Made by a program: the position numbers and the translations under genes. The notes beneath the pieces were generated by a model, which saw only the letters and a list, made by a program, of their open reading frames with translations, searched no databases and had not been told where the DNA came from. Source: Steroidobacteraceae bacterium (GTDB lineage: Bacteria; Pseudomonadota; Gammaproteobacteria; Steroidobacterales; Steroidobacteraceae). Taken from it: a stretch of 36,351 nt of DNA. Positions 1 through 8,842 of this stretch are shown here, piece after piece (position 1 is the stretch's first letter; each line of letters opens with the position of its first letter). The stretch lies in contig JAENJD010000004.1 in assembly GCA_016844605.1 (NCBI GenBank), positions 1 to 36,351 on the forward strand. The letters are read 5' to 3'.

Positions 1-407
1 AACCGCTCATTGTCCAGCCAGATACGCTGGCGACCGAGACGGAGCGTCGTGCCGGCCGGACCTGCGTACTGCAGATAGACCTGATTCAGGTCGGTGCCTT
101 CGGGATCCGCGACAATCGGATAATTCGTCAAGCCATTTCGCGTGCTGTCGTAATGCTCGCCACCGATGACCTGCACGTGGTCGAACTCGGCAAAGCCGGA
201 GAATCCGTTGACGCTGCCGGACGCCAGATTCAGTCGCAGACGGAGGGTATTGGCACCTGCGGTGGAGGGCTTGTCTGTCTGCTCGACACTTTCGTAGCGG
301 TAGCGCAGGTCGAGCCCCGCCTTTCCGTCCGTCACAAGCGCATCCAGTCCTTCGCCGGCGGCGGAATGCGCCGCGAATAGCAGTGAAAGCAACAAGGCTC
401 TATTCAT
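1..407 (-). CDS. Alginate-export-like outer-membrane porin, N-terminal part (cut by window edge)
   Basis: The gene runs off the window start, so the ORF track misses it; only about 135 codons are visible. Reading back from the ATG at 407-405 gives a signal peptide ([20 protein letters not shown], cleavage probably near residues 17-18). Short amphipathic beta-strands follow, including [21 protein letters not shown] and [15 protein letters not shown], with a loop containing [14 protein letters not shown]. This pattern of an RYRYE opening strand, a VADPEGT loop and a LGRQRI strand is typical of the alginate-export (Alginate_exp) porin family, which forms monomeric outer-membrane beta-barrels for anionic or small organic solutes. 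The substrate cannot be read from this fragment. It is transcribed divergently from acs across an 85-bp gap. Family assignment is good; completeness of the gene is unknown. Confidence 0.8.
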   Translation of the reverse strand, partial: MNRALLLSLLFAAHSAAGEGLDALVTDGKAGLDLRYRYESVEQTDKPSTAGANTLRLRLNLASGSVNGFSGFAEFDHVQVIGGEHYDSTRNGLTNYPIVADPEGTDLNQVYLQYAGPAGTTLRLGRQRIWLDNER

Positions 408-459
408 GGCCTGGTCCAGGAGTCCTGCGTTCAGGTTACGTATTGGCGCAGCCGGTGCC

Positions 460-492
460 TTGACCTGCATCAATGCCGCTAGAATTAGCCCC
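460..492 (+). promoter_or_regulatory. Putative acs promoter, leaderless type
   Basis: A TAGAAT box (480-485) ends 7 bp before the acs ATG at 493, with TTGACC at 460-465 upstream. The 14-bp spacer is shorter than the usual 16-18. If TAGAAT is the -10 box, transcription would begin at or within a base or two of the ATG. No Shine-Dalgarno sequence is visible (the bases before ATG are TAGCCCC). The same GCTAGAAT string occurs just before uvrD and trkA. Confidence 0.45.
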
Positions 493-2435
<1,943 letters not shown>

Positions 2436-2439
<4 letters not shown>

Positions 2440-3395
2440 TCCGCCTCGCGGTGTTGGCAATTGCAGTCGCGCTGGCCACGCCGGCGACAGGCGCGGATCG
2501 GCTGCGTGTCGGTACCTGGAATCTCGAGTGGATGATGACACCCGAGACATTCGACGCGCTCGCCGGGAATTGCTTCGGCAAGGACCAGCGCGCGGACGGT
2601 CACGACCGCTCCTATCCCTGCGACCTGATCCCCAGGGGGCGCTGGAGCGCGAAGGACCTGGCGCGGCTGCGTGATTTTGCGGACGAAGCGGACCTCGACG
2701 TCATCGCATTGCAGGAGATCGATGGCCGCGACGTGGCGAAGCGGATATTTCCCCAATACGTCTTTTGTTTCACCAGCCGGCACAACGTGCAGAATGTCGG
2801 CTTCGCGGTTCGCCGCGGCATCCCGCATCGCTGTGACCGCGATTACCGCCCGCTCGGCCTCGACGACTACGTGCGTCGCGGCGCGGACCTCACGCTCTAT
2901 CCCGGCACGAGCCGCGCCATCCGATTGCTGGCTGTACATTTGAAGGCCGCCTGCAACAGTGATCCCCTCAACGATCCGCGCGACGCCTGCCGGCGGCTCC
3001 AGCAGCAGGTGCCGATCCTGGAGGACTGGATCGACCGGCGCGCGCGCGCCGGCAACGCATTCGCCGTAATCGGCGACTTCAACCGGCGTTTCGACCTCGA
3101 ACGGGAAACCGCGCGCGATGCGGAGGGGCGGAACGTGGCAATCTGGCCCGAGATCAACGACGGCGAGCCCTCAGGTGCGGAACTCATGAATCCCGGCGTG
3201 GAACACGGCGCGGTCGGCTGCGGCAACGGCTTTGGCGCGCGCCAGCCGATCGATTACTTCGTACTAGGCCGAAAGTTGTCTCGTGCGCTGGTGGCCGACT
3301 CATATAAGGTCTGGGACTACCCGAAGGGCCAGCGCTGGCCCGATCATTGCCTGCTGACGATCGAACTGGAACCGGAGCGCCTCGATGACCTATGA
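2436..3395 (+). CDS. Secreted endonuclease/exonuclease/phosphatase (EEP) family protein
   Basis: The start is reset from the ORF-track 2277 to the ATG at 2436, which overlaps the acs stop as ATGA and gives 319 aa opening with a signal peptide ([20 protein letters not shown]). The mature protein begins with VGTWNLEW, then [26 protein letters not shown] and a C-terminal WPDHCLL. These are the ordered Mg2+-dependent EEP superfamily motifs: Asn and Glu metal ligands, a catalytic His, GDFN, and the terminal Asp-His. Such proteins cleave phosphodiester or phosphomonoester bonds in nucleic acids or lipid/inositol headgroups; the substrate cannot be deduced here. Export points to the periplasm or outside, so nutrient nucleic acid or phospholipid turnover is plausible. 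The reading frame overlaps the next gene by 11 bp. Confidence 0.85.
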
Positions 3396-3801
3396 CCAGG
3401 ACAACATCTTCGCGCGAATCATTCGCGGCGAGATTCCCTGTCATCGCGTCTACGAGGACGCGGAAACGCTCGCATTCATGGACATCATGCCGCAGGCAGA
3501 AGGCCACACACTGGTCGTTCCGAAATCCGCCGGCGAGGACATCTTCTCGACATCGCCGGAGGCGGCTGCAGCCGCGATGCGCACCGCACAGATGGTCGCG
3601 CGCGCCGTCAAGAAGGCTTTCGCGCCACCCGGCATCATGATTGCGCAGTTGAATGGCGCCGCGGCGGGACAAAGCGTGTTTCATCTTCACATTCACGTCA
3701 TTCCACGCTACGCGGGCAAGGATCTCGGAATCCATGCCGCGAAACCGGCGGAGCATGCCGTGCTCGCGGAGCATGCCGCGCGCATCCGTGCGGCGCTTTA
3801 G
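3385..3801 (+). CDS. HIT (histidine triad) family protein
   Basis: A 138-aa protein with the whole HIT fold: an N-terminal NIFARIIRGEIP segment, then AFMDIMPQAEGHTLVVPK, and the catalytic triad HLHIHVIP near residues 99-106. HIT proteins of the Hint branch are nucleotide hydrolases or transferases acting on AMP-linked amines (AMP-lysine, aminoacyl-AMP). The conserved NGAAAGQSVFHLHIHVIPR block supports this branch over Fhit or GalT. It is cytoplasmic, with no signal peptide. It overlaps the upstream EEP gene by 11 bp and the downstream permease start by one base, so it is probably cotranscribed. The exact physiological substrate is unknown for most bacterial members. Confidence 0.93.
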   Translation: MTYDQDNIFARIIRGEIPCHRVYEDAETLAFMDIMPQAEGHTLVVPKSAGEDIFSTSPEAAAAAMRTAQMVARAVKKAFAPPGIMIAQLNGAAAGQSVFHLHIHVIPRYAGKDLGIHAAKPAEHAVLAEHAARIRAAL

Positions 3802-4910
3802 TGGTGCCGCACATGGGTGAATCGGCAGATCTGCGCTTTTACGAACGCGTGCTTGCGATCGCGGGTCTCGCGCTGCTCGCGGTGCTGATGTACCAGATCC
3901 TGCTGCCATTTTTCGCGCCACTGGCCTGGGCGATCTTCCTAGCATTCCTGCTGCACCCGGCACAGGCACGCCTCACCGGTTGGCTGCGCGGCCGCGATTC
4001 CGCCGCGGCGTCATTGCTGACGATCTTCGTGCTGCTGATATTTGTCGGCCCGCTGGCGGCGCTCGCTGTCGCTTTCGGACAGCAGGCGGCGGGCCTCGCA
4101 GTCCTGATTCAACACTGGCTGGAACTGCATCAGGGCCAGGGCATCCCTGATCTCGCCGACCTGCCGTTGCTCGGCCGCGTATTCGAATGGCTCGATCAGT
4201 ACACCAGCATCAGCTCGGCCGAGGCCCAGGCCTGGGTGCTTGAGCGTGCGAAGGGCGTGTTCGAACAACTCGCCGCGCTCGGTGGCACGGCTTTGCTGGG
4301 CGCGCTCGGCACGGTCCTGAACTTCACGGCAATGCTGTTCCTGCTGTTCTTCTTCATCCGCGACGGCAAGGGGATGGCGCGTGCAGCGATCAATCTCGTG
4401 CCGATCGAGCCTACCAGGCGTGACGAACTGCAGGACCGGCTCGGGGCCGTAACCCGCGCTGTTGTGCTCGGCACGGTCGTGACCGCGATAGTGCAGGGAT
4501 TGCTGCTCGGCATCGGCTTCGCGGTGGCCGGTCTCCCCGCACCCGTCGTGTTCGGCGTGATCACAGCAGTGCTCTCCATCGTGCCATTCGGCGGCACGGC
4601 GCTGGTCTGGGTGCCGGCGGTCGGCTTGCTCCTGTTCCAGGGCCGCTACGGCGCCGCGATCGTGCTGGCAGTGATCGGTCTTGTTGTCAGTACCGTCGAC
4701 AACTTCCTGAAGCCGTTCCTGATATCCGGCCGCGCCGTCGTGCCGACGCTCGCGGTCTTCATCGGCGTGCTGGGAGGTCTTTTCGCCTTCGGCATCATCG
4801 GGATGTTCCTGGGACCGGTGGTCATCGCGCTGGCAATCGCCCTCGTGAATTTCGCCCAGGAAAAAGGGGACGCTACCCTTTTCCGGGAAACCAAGACTGG
4901 AAAAGGGTAG
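3801..4910 (+). CDS. AI-2E family transporter (PerM/YdiK-like permease) with REP-encoded tail
   Basis: An integral membrane protein of about 369 aa with roughly eight hydrophobic segments: one pair at residues 10-60, a pair around 65-95, and a C-terminal set from about 165 to 350. The linker LDQYTSISSAEAQAWVLERAKG and the segments VPFGGTALVWVPA and FGIIGMFLGPVVIALA are typical of the AI-2E transporter (PF01594) family. Members export varied solutes; AI-2 itself is a label, not a deduction. The start may be GTG 3801 (overlapping the HIT stop), GTG 3804 or ATG 3813. The last 16 residues (EKGDATLFRETKTGKG) and the TAG stop lie wholly inside a 62-bp REP-like palindrome, so the native C-terminus appears to have been replaced by an insertion. 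Confidence 0.9.
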   Translation: MVPHMGESADLRFYERVLAIAGLALLAVLMYQILLPFFAPLAWAIFLAFLLHPAQARLTGWLRGRDSAAASLLTIFVLLIFVGPLAALAVAFGQQAAGLAVLIQHWLELHQGQGIPDLADLPLLGRVFEWLDQYTSISSAEAQAWVLERAKGVFEQLAALGGTALLGALGTVLNFTAMLFLLFFFIRDGKGMARAAINLVPIEPTRRDELQDRLGAVTRAVVLGTVVTAIVQGLLLGIGFAVAGLPAPVVFGVITAVLSIVPFGGTALVWVPAVGLLLFQGRYGAAIVLAVIGLVVSTVDNFLKPFLISGRAVVPTLAVFIGVLGGLFAFGIIGMFLGPVVIALAIALVNFAQEKGDATLFRETKTGKG

Positions 4911-4922
4911 CGTCCCCTTTTT
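4861..4922. repeat. REP-like palindrome, copy 1
   Basis: Perfect 24-bp inverted arms (AAAAAGGGGACGCTACCCTTTTCC at 4861-4884 and its exact complement at 4899-4922) enclose a 14-base loop. The same element recurs at 19233-19296, sharing the loop core AACCARGACYGG. Arms that begin with A5 and end with T5 make it resemble a bidirectional intrinsic terminator in RNA. It encodes the tail of the AI-2E gene and abuts the uvrD promoter region. Palindromes of this style are often moved by REP-associated tyrosine transposases (RAYT), but no such gene is in the window. Confidence 0.9.
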
Positions 4923-4927
4923 GCTGC

Positions 4928-4953
4928 GGGGCGCTTGCTAGAATGCGCGCCCC
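4928..4953 (+). promoter_or_regulatory. Putative uvrD promoter inside a short dyad
   Basis: TAGAAT at 4939-4944 is preceded by TGC (extended -10 form) and ends 9 bp before the uvrD ATG, again implying a leaderless or near-leaderless mRNA. It lies in the loop of a dyad, GGGGCGC (4928-4934) and GCGCCCC (4947-4953), that ends exactly at the start codon. The -35 position would fall in or next to the T-run of the adjacent REP-like palindrome. No LexA box (CTG-N10-CAG) is visible. Confidence 0.4.
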
Positions 4954-7170
4954 ATGCACCGGCACGACCTCCTCGACTCGCTGAACGACGCCCAACGCGC
5001 AGCCGTTTCGGCGCCGCTTGCCCCGGTACTGGTGCTTGCGGGGGCAGGCAGCGGCAAGACACGTGTGCTGACGCATCGCGCCGCCTGGCTGATCCGCGAG
5101 CACGGTGTGTCGCCGCACGGATTGATGGCCGTCACCTTCACAAACAAGGCGGCTGCCGAGATGCGCGGACGCATCGAGGCACTGCTGGACATGCCCGGTG
5201 GCGCGCTGTGGGTCGGCACATTCCACGGCATCGCCCATCGGCTGTTGCGCCGTCATTGGCGCGAAGCAGGCCTGCCGCAGTCCTTCCAGATCCTCGACGA
5301 GGAAGATCAGCACCGGCTCGTGCGCAAGATCATCCGCGAGCAGAATCTCGACGAGCAACGCTGGGTCCCACGCGAAGTACAGGGTTTCATCAACGCCCAC
5401 AAGGACGAAGGCCGGCGCGCCAAGCGCCTGGACGACCGAGGCGACCCGACGCGCCAGCAGCTGATCAGGCTCTACGAGCAGTATCAGCAGCGTTGCGAGC
5501 AGGTCGGTGTCGTGGATTTCGCCGAATTGCTGCTCAGAAGTTTCGAGATCCTGCGCGACGTCGCCGATCTCGGCGCGTATTACCGCGAGCGCTTCCGCCA
5601 CCTGCTGGTGGACGAGTTCCAGGACACCAATGGCGTCCAGTATGAATGGCTCAAATTCCTGGCGGGAAAGCCCGGCATGCCGTTCGTGGTCGGCGACGAC
5701 GACCAGTCCATCTACCGCTGGCGCGGTGCGCGCGTCGAGAACATGCAGCACTTCCGCAGGGATTTTTCGGCAACCGTCTACAAGCTCGAGCAGAACTACC
5801 GCTCGACACCCGTGATCCTCGCCGCCGCCAACGCGATCATCGCGAAGAACACCGATCGCCTGGGCAAGGAGTTATGGACCGCGGCCGAGGGCGGCGAGCC
5901 GATCCGCGTCTACGCCGCATTTAACGAGCGCGACGAGGCCGACTTCGTGCTCGAGCGCATTCGCGAACACCAGCGTAAGGGCCTGCCGCTAGCCGCGGCG
6001 GCCGTGCTGTATCGCTCCAATGCCCAGTCGCGCGCCTTCGAGGAGGCGCTGATGGCGGCCCGCATTCCGTATCGTGTCTATGGCGGGCTGCGGTTCTTCG
6101 AGCGCGCCGAGATCAAGGATGCGCTCTGCTACCTTCGCCTGACCCAGGTGCGCGGCGATGACCTGTCCTTCGAGCGGGTCGTCAACCTGCCCACGCGCGG
6201 CATCGGCAACGCGACCATCGACCAGTTGCGCGCAGCTGCAAAGGAAAAGGGCCAGACATTGTGGGATACAGGTCAGGCCCTGCTGCCAACGCTGCCGGCG
6301 CGCGCGGCCGGCGCCCTGAAGGGATTCTTCGCGCTGATCGATCGCCTCGCCGCCGAGATTGCGGAACTGCCGCTGCACGAACAGGTGCGCGTGGTCATCG
6401 AGAACTCGGGTCTGCGCGCCCATCATGCGCGCGAGAAAGACAACAAGGGCGAGGCGCGTGTCGAGAACCTGGACGAACTGGTCAATGCAGCCGAGGGCTT
6501 CGCCCCGGAGAATGACGACGGCCTCGCGCCACTACCCGCGTTCCTCGCTCACGCCACGCTCGAATCCGGCGAGACCCAGGCCGCGACGGGGATCGACTGT
6601 GTGCAGTTGATGACATTGCATGCAGCGAAGGGCCTCGAGTTCCCGACCGTGTTCATCGTCGGGCTGGAAGAGGGCTTGTTCCCGTCGGAACGCTCAGCCT
6701 TCGACGCCGACAAGTTGCCCGAGGAGCGGCGGCTTTGCTACGTCGGCCTCACCCGCGCGATGCAGCACCTGTACCTCACGCATGCGGAGAGCCGGCGCAT
6801 TTTCGGGCATACGTCCTACCGTGACCCGTCGCGTTTCCTTGCCGAATTGCCGCCGGAAGCGATCGAAGAGGTCCGGCCCAGGATTTCTGTCAGCCGGCCG
6901 CTCTACACCGCCCCCGGACCGGCCATCGTCCGTCGCGGTGCGGAAATCGGCAGCCCGTCGCTGCAACGGCGGTCAGGCGCTGCGCCCCCGCCAGCCGGAG
7001 AAGACATGCCCATGCACCTCGGCGCCCGCGTGCGCCATCCGAAGTTTGGTGAGGGCACAATCCTGCGCTTCGCGGGCAATGGGGATAACCGCCAGGTGCA
7101 CGTCAACTTCGAGCAGGCCGGCCAGAAGTGGCTGATGTACTCGCTGGCGCGGCTCGAGCAGATCCGCTGA
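4954..7170 (+). CDS. uvrD: DNA helicase II, UvrD/Rep superfamily 1A helicase
   Basis: A 3'-5' ATP-dependent DNA helicase that removes the incised strand in nucleotide-excision and mismatch repair. At 738 aa it is close to E. coli UvrD (720). SF1A motifs appear in order: Walker A GAGSGKT (near 30-36), VDEFQDTN (near 219), GDDDQSIYRWRGA, LEQNYRST, LMTLHAAKGLEFP and VGLTRAMQHLY (near 597). A C-terminal MHLGARVRHPKFGEGTI block (from about 687) is the Tudor-like fold that in UvrD/PcrA contacts RNA polymerase and UvrB. That tail, together with the length, favours UvrD over Rep. It stands alone on the plus strand with palindromes on both sides. An SOS operator, as in E. coli, was looked for and not seen. 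Confidence 0.95.
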   Translation: MHRHDLLDSLNDAQRAAVSAPLAPVLVLAGAGSGKTRVLTHRAAWLIREHGVSPHGLMAVTFTNKAAAEMRGRIEALLDMPGGALWVGTFHGIAHRLLRRHWREAGLPQSFQILDEEDQHRLVRKIIREQNLDEQRWVPREVQGFINAHKDEGRRAKRLDDRGDPTRQQLIRLYEQYQQRCEQVGVVDFAELLLRSFEILRDVADLGAYYRERFRHLLVDEFQDTNGVQYEWLKFLAGKPGMPFVVGDDDQSIYRWRGARVENMQHFRRDFSATVYKLEQNYRSTPVILAAANAIIAKNTDRLGKELWTAAEGGEPIRVYAAFNERDEADFVLERIREHQRKGLPLAAAAVLYRSNAQSRAFEEALMAARIPYRVYGGLRFFERAEIKDALCYLRLTQVRGDDLSFERVVNLPTRGIGNATIDQLRAAAKEKGQTLWDTGQALLPTLPARAAGALKGFFALIDRLAAEIAELPLHEQVRVVIENSGLRAHHAREKDNKGEARVENLDELVNAAEGFAPENDDGLAPLPAFLAHATLESGETQAATGIDCVQLMTLHAAKGLEFPTVFIVGLEEGLFPSERSAFDADKLPEERRLCYVGLTRAMQHLYLTHAESRRIFGHTSYRDPSRFLAELPPEAIEEVRPRISVSRPLYTAPGPAIVRRGAEIGSPSLQRRSGAAPPPAGEDMPMHLGARVRHPKFGEGTILRFAGNGDNRQVHVNFEQAGQKWLMYSLARLEQIR

Positions 7171-7183
7171 CGGCGGCGCATCG

Positions 7184-7275
7184 GGCGCCCGCGGGATCCG
7201 GCGGGGTTTCTCGCTCGCAAACTCCGCCGGAACTTACGAGTTTGCTCGCGAGAACCCCGCCACCTCGCGGGCGCC
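7184..7275. repeat. Structured hairpin element A
   Basis: A 92-bp imperfect palindrome starting 13 bp after the uvrD stop. The outer stem GGCGCCCGCG (7184-7193) pairs with 7266-7275. An internal loop has GGATCC on the left and ACCT on the right. The middle stem GGCGGGGTT.CTCGC pairs with GCGAGAACCCCGCC (one bulged T). An apical 8-bp stem GCAAACTC/GAGTTTGC closes a 13-base loop. CTCCGCCGGAACTT spans the apex. It is related to element B in opposite orientation; see the findings. Confidence 0.85.
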
Positions 7276-7322
7276 AGTAGCGGCAGCGCCAATTGCGTGC
7301 CCGCACGACCGGTAGCGCCACA

Positions 7323-7411
7323 CCCGGCGTGCGAGGTGACGGGGTGTCCCCGAGCGAAGCATAAAGTTCCGGCGGAGCGAGGGGACACCCCGTCGGATCC
7401 CGCACGCCGGG
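7323..7411. repeat. Structured hairpin element B, inverted relative of A
   Basis: An 89-bp palindrome. Outer arms CCCGGCGTGCG (7323-7333) and its complement (7401-7411) enclose an internal loop of AGGT against GGATCC. A perfect 14-bp stem follows (GACGGGGTGTCCCC, 7338-7351, with 7381-7394). The apex contains AAGTTCCGGCGGAG (7364-7377), the exact complement of element A's apical 14-mer. Read on the minus strand, B aligns along its full length with A, and the paired arms differ in a compensatory way. A 47-bp spacer separates A and B. Confidence 0.85.
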
Positions 7412-7454
7412 GATGACCGCCGCTGTTCGCACGGTCGGCATTCCGGCGCTGCGC

Positions 7455-7468
7455 TAGAATCCGAGGCC
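7455..7468 (+). promoter_or_regulatory. Putative trkA promoter, leaderless type
   Basis: GCTAGAAT, with TAGAAT at 7455-7460, ends 8 bp before the trkA ATG at 7469. No convincing -35 hexamer is visible at 16-18 bp. The short distance suggests transcription starts at or near the initiation codon. GAGG at 7463-7466 is too close to the ATG to be a normal ribosome-binding site. Confidence 0.4.
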
Positions 7469-8842
7469 ATGAAAATCATCATTCTCGGCGCCGGCCAGGT
7501 CGGCAGCACGGCGGCCCAGCAGCTGTCCCGCGAACAGGTCAACGACGTCACCGTGGTCGACACCCGGGACGAAGCCCTGCGCGACCTGCAGGACCGGCTC
7601 GACATCCGCACGGTGTCCGGTAATGCCGCGCACCCGGCGGTGCTCGAAGCCGCGGGCGGCGCCGGTGCCGACATGATCGTCGCGCTGACGAGCAGCGATG
7701 AAGTCAACATGATCGCCTGCCAGATCGCCTGGACAATGTTTCGCACACCGACCAAGATCGCGCGCATCCGCTCCGGCGACTATCACCACCGTCCGGAACT
7801 CTTCGGAGACGCCGCGATCCCCGTGGACCTCGCCATCAGCCCCGAGCAACTGGTCACCGACTACGTCGAACGGCTGATCCGCTACCCGGGCGCGCTGCAG
7901 GTGCTCGATTTCGCCGACGGCCGCGTGCGTCTCGTCGGCATGCGTGCACTGAAGGGCGGCAAGCTGGTCGGCCACCAGTTGAAGGAGCTGCGCGCGCACA
8001 TACCGAACCGCGAGGTACGCGTCGCCGCGATCTACCGCGACGGGCAGAATGTGAAGCCCGGAGGCGACACGATCATCGCCGAGCACGACGAGGTGTTCTT
8101 CATCGCCGCGCGTGACGACATGCGCACGATGATGAAGGAACTGATCACCGAGGAAGCGCCGGTGCGGCGCGTCGTCATTGCAGGCGCCGGCAATATCGGT
8201 TTCCGGCTTGCACGCGCCCTCGAGGATCGCGCCCAGGTCAAGCTCATCGATCGCAGCCCCGAGCGCTCGCGTCGCGCCGCGGAAACGCTGCGCAACACGC
8301 TGGTGCTGACCGGCGACGCAGCCGACGAAGAGCTGCTGCTCGAGGAGAACATCGACGACACCGACGTGTTCGTCGCGCTGACCAACGCCGAGGAGGCGAA
8401 TATCCTTTCCGCGATGCTCGCGAAGCGCCTCGGCGCGCGGCGCGTGATGGCGCTGATCAACAAGCCCTCCTATGCCGAGCTGATGGAAGGCGGCAAGATC
8501 GACATCGCGATCTCCCCGCAGACCGTCACGATCGGCGCGCTGCTCGCGCATGTGCGCCGAGGCGACGTGGTGCGCGTGCATTCACTGCGCCGTGGTGCGG
8601 CCGAGGCGATGGAGGCGATCGTCCACGCCGACAGCCGCAATTCGCCGGTCGCCGGCAGGCGCATCGACCAGATCGATCTGCCGGAAGGAACGACCATCGG
8701 TGCAGTCGTGCGCGGCGAGCAAGTCATGATGGGGCACCATGACACGGTCATCGAAGCGGACGATCACGTGATCCTGTTCCTGACCGACCGCCGTCACGTG
8801 GAGGATGTAGGCCGGCTGTTCCAGGCCGGCTCGCGCGCATGA
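7469..8842 (+). CDS. trkA: Trk potassium uptake system, NAD-binding regulator TrkA
   Basis: The cytoplasmic gating protein of the Trk K+ importer: a ring of RCK domains that binds NAD(H)/ATP and controls TrkH. At 457 aa it matches the usual ~458. It has two tandem RCK halves, each beginning with a Rossmann loop: KIIILGAGQVGS at residues 2-13 and RRVVIAGAGNIGF from about 233. Each is followed by a TrkA-C domain. Acidic strand ends (VVDTRDE, LIDRSPE) fit dinucleotide binding. It is followed directly by trkH with an ATGA overlap, so the two are translationally coupled. The start codon follows a TAGAAT box by 8 bp, with two hairpin elements further upstream. Confidence 0.96.
   Translation: MKIIILGAGQVGSTAAQQLSREQVNDVTVVDTRDEALRDLQDRLDIRTVSGNAAHPAVLEAAGGAGADMIVALTSSDEVNMIACQIAWTMFRTPTKIARIRSGDYHHRPELFGDAAIPVDLAISPEQLVTDYVERLIRYPGALQVLDFADGRVRLVGMRALKGGKLVGHQLKELRAHIPNREVRVAAIYRDGQNVKPGGDTIIAEHDEVFFIAARDDMRTMMKELITEEAPVRRVVIAGAGNIGFRLARALEDRAQVKLIDRSPERSRRAAETLRNTLVLTGDAADEELLLEENIDDTDVFVALTNAEEANILSAMLAKRLGARRVMALINKPSYAELMEGGKIDIAISPQTVTIGALLAHVRRGDVVRVHSLRRGAAEAMEAIVHADSRNSPVAGRRIDQIDLPEGTTIGAVVRGEQVMMGHHDTVIEADDHVILFLTDRRHVEDVGRLFQAGSRA

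Noticed and set aside
153-380. 75-aa plus-strand ORF at the window start
   Set aside because: It lies antisense to the porin fragment, which has a convincing signal peptide and beta-strand pattern.
4954-4990. LexA (SOS) operator at uvrD
   Set aside because: I looked for CTG-N10-CAG near the start and upstream and did not find it.
7184-7411. Integron attC site or CRISPR unit
   Set aside because: There is no GTTRRRY core and no integrase or cas genes. Only two copies occur, in opposite orientation.
7454-8581. 375-aa minus-strand ORF over trkA
   Set aside because: It is a mirror frame of trkA, with no recognisable domain and no start signal.
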